DNA of 14,538 nucleotides, taken from contig MGSU01000011.1 of NCBI GenBank assembly GCA_001799195.1, positions 7,431-21,968 of the forward strand, in the 5' to 3' direction. A program made the position numbers and the translations under genes. The stretch is from Deltaproteobacteria bacterium RIFOXYA12_FULL_61_11 (GTDB taxonomy: Bacteria; Bdellovibrionota_F; JAHFAK01; YA12-FULL-61-11). Below are positions 1-8,039 of the stretch, piece after piece. How positions within the stretch are numbered: the stretch's first letter is position 1; each line of letters opens with the position of its first letter. A model generated the notes under the pieces. That model searched no databases. It was not told the DNA's origin and saw only the letters and a program-made list of their open reading frames with translations.

Positions 1-1642
1 AGGGGGCTTCCTCCTGCTCCAGCATAAGCTCTCTCGGGACCGGGAGAGCAGGGACGGCTCGGAAGACCGGGAACGGTAGTGCCACGCAGCCTTCGACGGC
101 ACTGGAAGCACACTCCACCTCGTGGAGGCGGGCACATCCTGCAAGGGGTTCGCCCCGCCTGTCGAGGCCGAGAATAGTCAGGGTGAGGCGCGCACCTTGC
201 CGTCCCGGCCGGCCAGGATAGGAGGGGAAGACGAGAGCCGTTGCGCCCGGAAGGGGATTCAACTCGTGCTCGTGCAGCAACATCCCCCCTTCGGTAAAGC
301 CTGCGACGAGGATGCGAGGAGACGATGGGACACAAGGCAGCGGCACGGTCAAGGTCCCCTCGGCGCTGACTCGCAGCAGATCTCCCCGCTCCGTGCACAG
401 CCCCTCGTAATAGGCCCGGCGATGGCCTTGCAAAAGCCGGTAGTATTGCCAGAGCAACTCGCGCTGTTCGCTCGGTAGGTCCATTGGACGTCGGTTCGGA
501 CCTGCCGCGGTTTCTTCGGGTTCCCAGTCCGGCTGGAGTTCGGAACCGAAAAGATCTTGCAAGAGGAAGGGCGCATTCTGCAAAAAATTGCAGTTGATGG
601 GACGGTTGCAACTGACCTCACAGCCTCGGATCAGGTGGCGCAGTTCATCTGCCCGGGGCGACTCCCACAACCGAGGCAGATCGTCTCCAAGCGAACCGAG
701 CGCGCCGAAACGCGGGCACGAGAATACCTGCCCGCTGCTGTCCAAGGTCAGGGCGAAGCTGCCGACGTCACAGCGGTGACTGACGAAGCGGTTCGGGTCG
801 CGGAAATAGTGTTTGTAGACTTCGAGTTGGAACAAATCGTTGCTGATCCTGGCTCCGTCGCGGCGGCGGGCCTTGATCTCCTCGAGTACCTCGTCGACCA
901 GTCCGAGGTCCCGCGGCCAGAGCTCGTGCTCGCGGTACCAGAGGGGTGAGCCCGCGGAACCGAAGGGTTGGGAGAAGAACTGGAAGGAATGCATGTGGAT
1001 GGCCGGATGGGCCTGGGTCCAGTCGAGGAGAGCCGGGATGGTCGGCAGATTGAGACCGTTGAGCACGGTTAGCACGCTGACTCTGAGGCGGCCATTGCGC
1101 TTCGCCAGATAGTCCAGTGCTGCCTCAAGCCGGCCGAACAAGCCCTCGCAACCCCGGAGCTCGTCGTGGAGCCCTCGCAGACCGTCGAGAGAGATGACCA
1201 GTCCATATACGGGACTGTCGAGCAACCGATCGAGGCGTTGCCGGTCCAAGAGGAAACCGTTGGTGACCAGGAAGAGTCGTTGGGGCAGGTTCCGGCAGTG
1301 CTCGAGAAAAGCCGGCAGGTGCTCGACCAGGAGCGGTTCTCCTCCGGTCAGGTGCAGGTCGTGCGGGCCGACCCAGCGGGCCAGGGTGTCGACGTAGCCG
1401 CAGAGCTGGTCCAACGACAGCTCGCGAGGGGGAAGGCGCCAGATGTCGCAATGACGGCAGCGCAGCATGCAGCGCATGGTCAGGTGGATGTCGAAGAAAT
1501 GCGGCGGGGACGGGCTCTTGCGCGGGGCGGTGCCGGCTTCCTCGACCAGGCGGCGCAGCGCGGCCAAGCGATCGCGGAGCGGCTGGAGAGACGCCGCGTC
1601 GAGAGCCGCGAGGGCTTTCTCTGCTCTGGTACTGTCCGGCAT
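1..1642 (-). CDS. Radical SAM/SPASM-type enzyme with C-terminal extension (3' end outside window)
   Basis: A radical SAM enzyme that would bind a [4Fe-4S] cluster and cleave S-adenosylmethionine to start radical chemistry; the substrate is unknown. The open frame runs from ATG at 1642 through the left edge, giving at least 547 residues. The cluster motif CMLRCRHC gives C58, C62 and C65, and the SAM-binding GGEP lies at 100-103. A SPASM/twitch-like region follows: CDVG (C291), FSCPRF (C309), then C341, C345 and C351, which in the family would hold auxiliary Fe-S clusters. SPASM enzymes often modify peptides or protein side chains (known for the family). From about residue 418 a further 130 or more residues, rich in predicted strands, go beyond a usual SPASM protein; I do not recognise this part. 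The start is chosen because AGAGGATCGAGG lies directly upstream. The frame stays open about 56 codons further upstream, but without a convincing ribosome site. The gene diverges from the MarR operon. Confidence 0.9.
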   Translation of the reverse strand, partial: MPDSTRAEKALAALDAASLQPLRDRLAALRRLVEEAGTAPRKSPSPPHFFDIHLTMRCMLRCRHCDIWRLPPRELSLDQLCGYVDTLARWVGPHDLHLTGGEPLLVEHLPAFLEHCRNLPQRLFLVTNGFLLDRQRLDRLLDSPVYGLVISLDGLRGLHDELRGCEGLFGRLEAALDYLAKRNGRLRVSVLTVLNGLNLPTIPALLDWTQAHPAIHMHSFQFFSQPFGSAGSPLWYREHELWPRDLGLVDEVLEEIKARRRDGARISNDLFQLEVYKHYFRDPNRFVSHRCDVGSFALTLDSSGQVFSCPRFGALGSLGDDLPRLWESPRADELRHLIRGCEVSCNRPINCNFLQNAPFLLQDLFGSELQPDWEPEETAAGPNRRPMDLPSEQRELLWQYYRLLQGHRRAYYEGLCTERGDLLRVSAEGTLTVPLPCVPSSPRILVAGFTEGGMLLHEHELNPLPGATALVFPSYPGRPGRQGARLTLTILGLDRRGEPLAGCARLHEVECASSAVEGCVALPFPVFRAVPALPVPRELMLEQEEAP

Positions 1643-1870
1643 CCTCGATCCTCTGGGTTCCACCGATTTCCACGGCCGACGTCCAGTCTCCCACGAGGGC
1701 GCTGTCTTGACAATGCCGCCAACGAACGGGCGGACGACTTCTGTTGCGAAGGGTGAACGTTCCGAGAAGGTGCGTAGAACTCCACCCACAAAATAGTTGT
1801 TGCGTCGCCGAACCTATCGCAGTAGAACAAGCTCTGCCTCAGAGATGTTCCGTAATGCAGGATATCTTCC
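1643..1870. other. Divergent intergenic spacer between the radical SAM gene and the MarR operon
   Basis: This 228-nt spacer must carry the promoters of both the leftward radical SAM gene and the rightward MarR operon. A TTGACA hexamer on the plus strand at 1707-1712 has no good -10 at 16-18 nt. TTGCGT, 17 nt, TAGAAC near 1800-1828 is a weak plus-strand possibility. The 8-bp palindrome GAACGTTC lies at 1755-1762, and an imperfect element with TGCA at both ends covers the MarR start codon (about 1856-1875). Either could be a repressor site, but neither is long or symmetric enough to call. No small open reading frame with a ribosome site was seen. Confidence 0.3.
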
Positions 1871-2356
1871 ATGCAGAACTCCCTTGACCAAGAACAATCC
1901 GACGCGGACCGCTTCCTGGCCCACCTCACCGCCTTGAGCAGGAAGAAACCGATGCGGGATCCGGCGACTGCCTTGATCGAGGAGCGCGGCTTCACCCCCT
2001 CGCAACTCCATACCCTCGTCTGGATCGGGCTCGATGGACCTCTGACCATGGGGGAACTCGCCCAGCGGCTCGCCATCAGCGACAAGACGATCACCGGCGT
2101 GGTCGACCGACTTGAGCGAGCGGCGCTCGTCTTGCGATTGCGGGATGAGCAGGATCGTCGGGTGGTCCGGGTAGGCCCTACCCAGGAGGGAGCGGACCTC
2201 TTCGAGGTGCTGTGGTCCGAGGTCCGGAAGAAAGCCGAGACCTTCTTGGGCATCCTCGAACCCCAAGAACTCGCCATGCTCTTCGGCGTTCTCGAACGTC
2301 TGGAGAAAGCCCCCCAACCACCCCTTTCGTCCGAGGAGGTCCGACCCGAGCCATGA
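1871..2356 (+). CDS. MarR-family transcriptional regulator
   Basis: A 161-residue winged helix-turn-helix regulator of the MarR type. Members usually act as dimeric repressors of their own efflux operon and are released by small lipophilic or phenolic ligands (family knowledge). The DNA-binding part spans about residues 43-105: helix-turn-helix from LTMGELAQRLAIS into a recognition helix DKTITGVVDRLER at 71-83, then the wing RLRDEQDRRVVRV with the typical DRR turn. Flanking helices at the two ends would form the dimer interface. The length is normal for the family. ATG at 1871 has AGGA about 8 nt upstream. The stop codon overlaps the start of the outer-membrane channel gene (ATGA), so the regulator heads the efflux operon and most likely controls it. 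The ligand is not predictable from sequence. Confidence 0.9.
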   Translation: MQNSLDQEQSDADRFLAHLTALSRKKPMRDPATALIEERGFTPSQLHTLVWIGLDGPLTMGELAQRLAISDKTITGVVDRLERAALVLRLRDEQDRRVVRVGPTQEGADLFEVLWSEVRKKAETFLGILEPQELAMLFGVLERLEKAPQPPLSSEEVRPEP

Positions 2357-3753
2357 TCCCCACGCTCATCCTGACCCTTCTCGTCACTGTCTCGGCTTCG
2401 GCGCCCGTGCTCACGCTGGAGGAAGCGCTCGACCTCGCCGCAAAACAGAACCTCGACCTCGTGACCATGCGCTCGAAGCTCGCCCAGGCCCGCTACGTCT
2501 CGCGCAAGGCCTGGGCCGGGTATCTGCCGCAGATCACGGCGACAGGGACCTATACCTATAACTCCACCGAAGCGAAGATAGCCATGCCGACCGGCTATCT
2601 CGTGCGCGACATGGGTACTCCCATCGGCGCAGCTTTCGATCCCGCGCATCCCGAGTTCGGGGGGCCTACGTCCTATGCGCTGCTCCCTGCCGGCTTTGCC
2701 GAGGCCGTGATCCAAAAGCAGCATCAGTTCGCCGGCAACCTGCAAGTATCCCAGGCGCTCATCGCCCCCTCGCTGTGGACGCAGATCGAGAGCGCTTACC
2801 TGGTCGAGGAGGTCGCCGAGCTCAACCTCGACAATGCCCGGATCGAGGTGCTCTTCGCCGTGGTCCAACTCTACTACGGGGCTGAAATGTTGCGGGAATC
2901 GCTCGACGTGCAAGAGCGGCTCCTCGACGTCACGATCCAGCACGAGAAGGACGCCGCGCTCAGTTTCCGCGCCGGGACCGCTCCTGAGATGACCCTCCTG
3001 CGCGCGCAGATCGAACGCTCCCGGGGCGAACAAGACCTGCTCCGCACCCGCAATGCCTTCACCACCAGCATCATCGCCCTGGCCACGGCCCTGGATCGCG
3101 AACCCACCTTCACGGTCGCCCGCCCCGCGAGCCCCTCTCCCGTCGGTTCGGAACCCTTGGCCAGTGGTGCTCTCGAACGCAGGCCAGATGTCCTCGCCGC
3201 GCGGCGCAGCCTCGAGTTGAGCGAGCAAGAACGCCGGGGAGTCAAGGCGCGTTATCTGCCCTTGCTCGGGCTCTTTGCCCGCTACAACACGCAGAACTCC
3301 AAAGGATTTACCGGCGAATACGATGCCTGGTCGGCAGGTGTGGCGCTGAGTTGGACTCTCTGGGACGGCGGGCTCCGGGAGGCGGAACTCAACGAAACGA
3401 GCGCGAAGCTCGTCGAACGGCGGGCGAGCCTCAGGGCCCAGGAGAACCGGGCGAGGGACGAACTTCGCCGGGCCGAACTCGAACTCGAGAGCACGGAGGC
3501 GAACCGGCAGAAGGCGGAAGAGCAAGTCCGCCTCGCCCGCAAGAACGCCGACCTCGTGCGGTTGAGCTTCGAGGCCGGCGCGGCCTCGTCCCTGGACGCG
3601 GTGGACGCCAATGCCGCCCTGCGCACCGCTGAACTCACCCTCATCACCGAGCAGTTGAACGCCCAACTCGCCGCGGTGAAGCTGGCAAAGACCGCGGGGG
3701 TTTTCCAAGGCGGCTTCACGACCTCCGGTACTGCCGGTTCGGAGAAACCATGA
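2353..3753 (+). CDS. TolC-like outer-membrane efflux channel
   Basis: Outer-membrane factor of the tripartite pump encoded here, 466 residues. An N-terminal hydrophobic segment (MIPTLILTLLVTVSASA) is a plausible signal peptide, cleaved after ASA. There is no lipobox cysteine, so it is TolC-like rather than OprM-like in that respect. The mature protein has the two-fold repeat of the outer membrane efflux family: LTLEEALDLAAKQN near the N-terminus and the matching LERRPDVLAARRSLELSEQ in the second half. Each repeat is followed by strand-forming segments (GYLPQITATGTYTY; YLPLLGLFARYNTQN) and long helical coiled-coil stretches. I chose ATG at 2353 rather than in-frame starts from 2212, because those lie inside the MarR gene and lack a signal peptide. 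The start overlaps the MarR stop as ATGA, suggesting translational coupling; AGGAGG lies rather far upstream (13 nt). Confidence 0.92.
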   Translation: MIPTLILTLLVTVSASAPVLTLEEALDLAAKQNLDLVTMRSKLAQARYVSRKAWAGYLPQITATGTYTYNSTEAKIAMPTGYLVRDMGTPIGAAFDPAHPEFGGPTSYALLPAGFAEAVIQKQHQFAGNLQVSQALIAPSLWTQIESAYLVEEVAELNLDNARIEVLFAVVQLYYGAEMLRESLDVQERLLDVTIQHEKDAALSFRAGTAPEMTLLRAQIERSRGEQDLLRTRNAFTTSIIALATALDREPTFTVARPASPSPVGSEPLASGALERRPDVLAARRSLELSEQERRGVKARYLPLLGLFARYNTQNSKGFTGEYDAWSAGVALSWTLWDGGLREAELNETSAKLVERRASLRAQENRARDELRRAELELESTEANRQKAEEQVRLARKNADLVRLSFEAGAASSLDAVDANAALRTAELTLITEQLNAQLAAVKLAKTAGVFQGGFTTSGTAGSEKP

Positions 3754-4859
3754 ACTACCTGTGCCTGTTCGTGTGCTCGAGTGCCCTGTTCTTGGCCGGT
3801 TGTCGAGGGCAATCCTCAACGGCCGCCGCCAAACAAGAGCTGCCGGTGCGGCCGGTGTGGACAGCCCCCGTGGAGACCGGCGATCGGGTCGACAGGGTCG
3901 AGGTCATCGGCGAACTCCAGGGGATCGAGGAGATCCGCGTGTTCGCGCAAGTCGCCGAGCGCATTCATACCCTGGCAGTGAAAGAGGGGATGGCCGTGCG
4001 CAAAGGCGACCTCATCGCCACCGTGCTCGGCGATCTGCAGACCGAGGCCTTGCGCCAGGCCGAGGCCGCGCTCGAGGCCGCCGTCGCGAACAGGGACGTC
4101 GTCCACGACAATCTCGTCCGCACACGCGTCCTGCTCGAGGGTGGGGGCGGCACCCGCGGTCAGCTCGAAACCCTGGAAGCCCAAGCCCGGGCTTCCGAGG
4201 CCCAGGTCCGCCAAGCGACCGCCGCCGTGAATTCTGCCTCGGCCTACCAGGGACGGACCACGGTGAGAAGTCCCACCTCCGGAGTGGTCGCGCAGCTCTC
4301 GGTGAAGGTCGGTGATCAGACCAGTCCAACCGTGCCTCTTGCCACCATCGTCAAAGATGATCGGGTCAAGGCAGTGCTCCGGGTGCCCGAACGAGATTTT
4401 TTGCGGATCCGGACCGGGATGTCGGCCAAGGTCTCTCCCCTGGCTCGGCCGGAGCTCGCGGTGGAAGGTCAGGTGACCTTGCGAGGACCGATCGTCGACC
4501 GGATAACCCGCACCGGGCTCGTCGAGGTACATCTTCCCAATCCCGAACGCCTCCTCTTGGCGGGCAGCACGATCCGCGTTTCGATCGAGATCGCTCGTCG
4601 TACGGGGGTGGTGCTGGTGCCCGCCGAAGCCGTGCTTTTAACCGGCGAAACCGAGCGCAGCGGACTCGCTACCGTCTTCGTGGCCGAGGGCGACCAAGCC
4701 CGTCGGCGTGAGATCACGGTGGGAGTACGGCAGGGCAATCGTTTCGAGGTGATCAGAGGTCTCGACCCCGGAGAACAGCTCATCGTGCGCGGAGCGCATC
4801 TCCTTCGCGACGGGAATCCCATCACCCGCCAGGTTCGGGAACCCGGCGAGGAGAGCTGA
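3750..4859 (+). CDS. RND efflux periplasmic adaptor (HlyD/AcrA type), predicted lipoprotein
   Basis: Membrane fusion protein linking the RND pump to the outer-membrane channel, 369 residues. The N-terminus carries a lipoprotein signal with lipobox LAGC (Cys18), so it should be lipid-anchored and periplasmic. Domains in order: barrel-like segment about 40-58; first lipoyl half about 60-95 (AERIHTLAVKEGMAVRKGD); an alpha hairpin about 97-165, rich in Ala, Glu and Arg, interrupted by a GGGG turn at 131-134; second lipoyl half about 168-192 (SPTSGVVAQLSVKVGD); then beta-barrel and membrane-proximal domains to the end. The length is normal for AcrA/MexA-like adaptors. The start overlaps the preceding stop as ATGA and has GGAG 8 nt upstream. 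The next gene begins after 2 nt. Confidence 0.93.
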   Translation: MNYLCLFVCSSALFLAGCRGQSSTAAAKQELPVRPVWTAPVETGDRVDRVEVIGELQGIEEIRVFAQVAERIHTLAVKEGMAVRKGDLIATVLGDLQTEALRQAEAALEAAVANRDVVHDNLVRTRVLLEGGGGTRGQLETLEAQARASEAQVRQATAAVNSASAYQGRTTVRSPTSGVVAQLSVKVGDQTSPTVPLATIVKDDRVKAVLRVPERDFLRIRTGMSAKVSPLARPELAVEGQVTLRGPIVDRITRTGLVEVHLPNPERLLLAGSTIRVSIEIARRTGVVLVPAEAVLLTGETERSGLATVFVAEGDQARRREITVGVRQGNRFEVIRGLDPGEQLIVRGAHLLRDGNPITRQVREPGEES

Positions 4860-4861
4860 GC

Positions 4862-7800
4862 ATGCGTCTTACCGAATATTCGGTCCGCAGGCCGGTCACC
4901 GGCGTCATGGCCTTCCTCTGTTTGACCATCCTCGGTGTGTTCACCTTCAGCCGACTCAAGTTGGATATGTTGCCGGACCTCGAATTCCCCATCGTGGCCG
5001 TCATCACCACCTATCCAGGGGCAGGACCCCACTCGGTCGAGCAACTCGTGACCCGCCCCGTCGAGGAAGCCATGGCCTCGGTCCAGGGCGTCGAGGAGGT
5101 CCTGTCGACCAGCAGTCAGGCCACCTCGCTCGTCTTAGTACAATTCGCGTGGGGCACGGACATGCAACAGGCGGAGCAGGACGTGCGCAAGAACCTCGAG
5201 ATCTTCGCACAGGACGCCCTGCCCGACGACGTGACCCGTTCGTTGACCTTTGCCTTCGACCCCTCCTTGCAACCGGTCGTCTTCCTGGCCGTCAACGCTC
5301 CGGGGACCCCGGACCTGGTCCGGAAACTCACCGAGGACCACATCGAGCCCTTTCTCGCCCGTATCGACGGAGTTGCCTCGGCCGAGGTACTCGGAGGCAC
5401 GGAGCGGCAGATCCAGGTACAGCTCCGACCTGAATGGCTGGAAGCCTATCGCGTATCGACGGCCCAGGTGCTGGCCGCGCTGCGGGGAGCGAACGTACTC
5501 CTCCCCGGAGGATACATCTCCCAAGGCAAACAGGAGCTCGGCATCTCCACCCGAGCCGAGTTCACCAACGTAGAGCAAATCCGCGACGTCGTGGTGGGGC
5601 AGGCCGGAGGGGTCCAGGTTCACCTACGCGACGTGGCCGAGGTCGTCGACGGGTTCGAGGAACAGACCTCCGTCGTGCGCGCCAATGGAGAGAATGCCGT
5701 CATGGTCGCGGTGCGCAAGCAATCGGACGCCAATACGGTGCAGGTCGCCAGGAGGGTGCTTTCCAGGCTTGCCGAGATCCAAAGACGGCTACCGGAAGGT
5801 GCGAGCGTCACCTCGGTGTTCGACCAGGGCGAACCGATCACCCGGGCCATTTCGAATCTCGCCTCGGCAGGCCTGATGGCCGTTCTTTTCACCGCCCTCG
5901 TGCTCCTGGCCTTCCTGCGCAGCCTCCGCACCAGTGTCATCGTCCTGGTGAGCATCCCCCTGTCGCTGCTCGCGACCTTTGCGGTCATGGATGCCCAGGG
6001 GGTCACCCTCAACATCATCTCCATGGCCGGGCTCGCCCTGGCGGTCGGCATGCTCGTGGACAACTCGATCGTCGTTCTCGAAAACATTTACAGGCGGTTA
6101 CAGAGCGGAGAGGCGGTCTTTGAGGCGGCAGTACACGGCACCGCCGAAATGTCGATGCCCATCATCGCCTCGACGTTGACCACGGTAGCCGTTTTCGCCC
6201 CCGTGCTCTTCGTGCCCGGCATCGCCGGACAACTCTTCAAGGACATGAGTCTCACCATCGTGATCTCCCTCCTCTGTTCGCTCCTGGTTGCCCTCACCCT
6301 CGTGCCCCTCCTGGCTTCGCTCCTGGTGCGAACCTCGGGGTTGAACCGCTTCGAGCGCCTGATCGGTCGGTTCACGGCCTGGCTCGACCCGCTCTCGGAA
6401 CAGTACGGTCACTTCATCGGCAAGGCCCTCCACTACCGCAAGACGACCTTGGCGGTGGCGCTACTCGTGTTTCTGGCTTGTCTCGGGTTCATCCCGCTCC
6501 TGGGTATCGACTTCATGGCGCAAGCCGACGATGGCTATCTCCAGTTCTCGGTGAAAGCAGCGCCGGGCACGAGCGTGGAAACCACCAACGAGCTTTTCGC
6601 CGAGGTCGAGAAGATCCTCGAGACGAAGGTGCCCGAGGCCGAGGTCATCGTCTCTCGCTTCGGCAGCGGTGAGGGTATTTCCGCGCTCTTCGGGCAGAAC
6701 TCCTACAGCGGCACGCTCCAGGTCCGATTGCCTCCACGCAGTCATCGCGAGCGCTCGATCAAAGAGATCCAGACAGCGCTGCGCGAGGACTTCGCCGACC
6801 TTGCCGGTTTAGAGGTAAAGCCCCAGACCCGAGGCCTCGCCTCCAGCAAGGGAGACGTAGAAGTAAAAATCTTCGCCGAGGAACTCTCGCACGCTCGCGA
6901 GTATGGGCTGATACTGCAGAACAAGCTCGAGCTCGTACCCGGCGCTACGGACATCACCTTCTCCATGGAACAAGGAGCCCCAGAACTCACCCTGGATATC
7001 GACAGGGAACAGGCCCGTCTCCTGGGTCTCTCCCCGGCCGAAGTGGCCGGCGCGGTCTCCACCTATTTCCTCGGCACCACGGCCACGATGTACCGCGAAG
7101 GCGGAGACGAGTACCGCATCCTCGTGCGGGCGCCGCGCGAGGTCCGCGAGAACCTCGACCGGTTGCGAACCCTACCACTCCTCTCTCCACTCGGGGTGAC
7201 TATTCCCCTCGAGACCGTGGCCACCCTGCGCCAATCCCTGGGGCCCACCTCCATCTCCCGCGAGAACCAGCGGCGGTTGGCTACGGTATCGATCACCGCG
7301 GGGGGAATCCCTCTCGCCACCCTCGTCGAACGGGTCGAGGCAGTGCTCGCCGAATTGCCGCGCAACAGTCACATCACCACCGAGGTGGCGGGTACGGCCG
7401 AGGACATGAAGGAATCCTTCACCGGCCTCCTCTGGGCTTTCCTGGTCGCCGTGCTGCTCGTCTACATGGTCATGGCGAGTCAGTTCGAATCCCTGATCGA
7501 ACCGTTCGTCATCTTCTTCTCCATCCCCTTGGCCCTCGCCGGCGTGGTGCTGGCCCTGGTCGTCACGCGGACCACCCTGCAGGTGACCGCACTCATAGGC
7601 CTCATCCTGCTGGTGGGTATCGTCGTCAACAACGGTATCGTGCTCATCGACGTCTTGAAGAATCGACGCCTCGCCGGCCACGATCTGGTCCAGGCAGCCA
7701 TGGATGCCGGTTGCCTCCGTCTGCGGCCGATCCTGATGACGACCCTCACCACCGTATTCGGCATGATGCCCCTGGCCTTCGAGATAGGGGACGGTGCCGA

Positions 7801-7987
7801 GATCTGGGCTCCCATGGCGCGCGCCGTGATCGGCGGCATGATCGTCTCCACGCTGCTCACCCTGGTCATCGTACCCGTGCTCTACGTGATCATCGCCGGC
7901 TGGATGGACCGCCGACGAGCGCGCCGCGCCGCTGCACGACCGTCGAGGGTACCTGAACAGGTCGGAACCGAGCCAATCGCAGGTTGA
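4862..7987 (+). CDS. RND efflux transporter, inner-membrane permease (AcrB/HAE1-like)
   Basis: Proton-driven inner-membrane pump of the resistance-nodulation-division superfamily. At 1041 residues it is close to the usual length. Conserved marks include the N-terminal first transmembrane helix followed by DMLPDLEFPIV, the periplasmic start YPGAGPHSVEQLVTRPVEEA, TM4 GMLVDNSIVVLENIYR, and TM10 LVGIVVNNGIVLIDVLKN. It shows the 12-helix, two-large-loop arrangement. In the proton-relay positions it has D400-N401 where E. coli AcrB has Asp-Asp, and N923-N924 where AcrB has the TM10 lysine; the downstream basic pair R953/R955 (RLRPILMT) is kept. This NN variant is seen in many AcrB relatives, so the protein need not be inactive. 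It is the last gene of the operon, and its substrate is unknown. Confidence 0.94.
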   Translation: MRLTEYSVRRPVTGVMAFLCLTILGVFTFSRLKLDMLPDLEFPIVAVITTYPGAGPHSVEQLVTRPVEEAMASVQGVEEVLSTSSQATSLVLVQFAWGTDMQQAEQDVRKNLEIFAQDALPDDVTRSLTFAFDPSLQPVVFLAVNAPGTPDLVRKLTEDHIEPFLARIDGVASAEVLGGTERQIQVQLRPEWLEAYRVSTAQVLAALRGANVLLPGGYISQGKQELGISTRAEFTNVEQIRDVVVGQAGGVQVHLRDVAEVVDGFEEQTSVVRANGENAVMVAVRKQSDANTVQVARRVLSRLAEIQRRLPEGASVTSVFDQGEPITRAISNLASAGLMAVLFTALVLLAFLRSLRTSVIVLVSIPLSLLATFAVMDAQGVTLNIISMAGLALAVGMLVDNSIVVLENIYRRLQSGEAVFEAAVHGTAEMSMPIIASTLTTVAVFAPVLFVPGIAGQLFKDMSLTIVISLLCSLLVALTLVPLLASLLVRTSGLNRFERLIGRFTAWLDPLSEQYGHFIGKALHYRKTTLAVALLVFLACLGFIPLLGIDFMAQADDGYLQFSVKAAPGTSVETTNELFAEVEKILETKVPEAEVIVSRFGSGEGISALFGQNSYSGTLQVRLPPRSHRERSIKEIQTALREDFADLAGLEVKPQTRGLASSKGDVEVKIFAEELSHAREYGLILQNKLELVPGATDITFSMEQGAPELTLDIDREQARLLGLSPAEVAGAVSTYFLGTTATMYREGGDEYRILVRAPREVRENLDRLRTLPLLSPLGVTIPLETVATLRQSLGPTSISRENQRRLATVSITAGGIPLATLVERVEAVLAELPRNSHITTEVAGTAEDMKESFTGLLWAFLVAVLLVYMVMASQFESLIEPFVIFFSIPLALAGVVLALVVTRTTLQVTALIGLILLVGIVVNNGIVLIDVLKNRRLAGHDLVQAAMDAGCLRLRPILMTTLTTVFGMMPLAFEIGDGAEIWAPMARAVIGGMIVSTLLTLVIVPVLYVIIAGWMDRRRARRAAARPSRVPEQVGTEPIAG

Positions 7988-8012
7988 GCTGGGACGATCC
8001 GGGGGGTATACT
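7984..8012 (+). promoter_or_regulatory. Predicted sigma70 promoter for the B12-radical SAM gene
   Basis: TTGAGC at 7984-7989, a 17-nt spacer, then TATACT at 8007-8012, matching the housekeeping consensus at 4/6 and 5/6. The -35 overlaps the RND stop codon. A transcript would start near 8019, leaving a leader of about 20 nt with GAGGTG at 8030-8035 before GTG at 8040. The -10 lies in a small inverted repeat GGGTA-5-TACCC (8004-8018), which could be a weak operator or chance. The arrangement suggests the radical SAM gene has its own promoter in addition to any read-through. Confidence 0.5.
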
Positions 8013-8039
8013 CTACCCTCTACTTCCCCGAGGTGCAGC

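Noticed and set aside
1643-1800. N-terminal extension of the first radical SAM protein (open frame upstream of ATG 1642, including a GTG near 1790)
   Set aside because: No Shine-Dalgarno precedes the GTG, and the ATG has AGAGGATCGAGG immediately upstream.
1480-3819. A 779-codon frame on the minus strand antisense to the MarR and channel genes
   Set aside because: It is a long shadow frame caused by high GC. Its product is low in hydrophobic order and matches no family, while the plus strand encodes clear MarR and TolC-like proteins.
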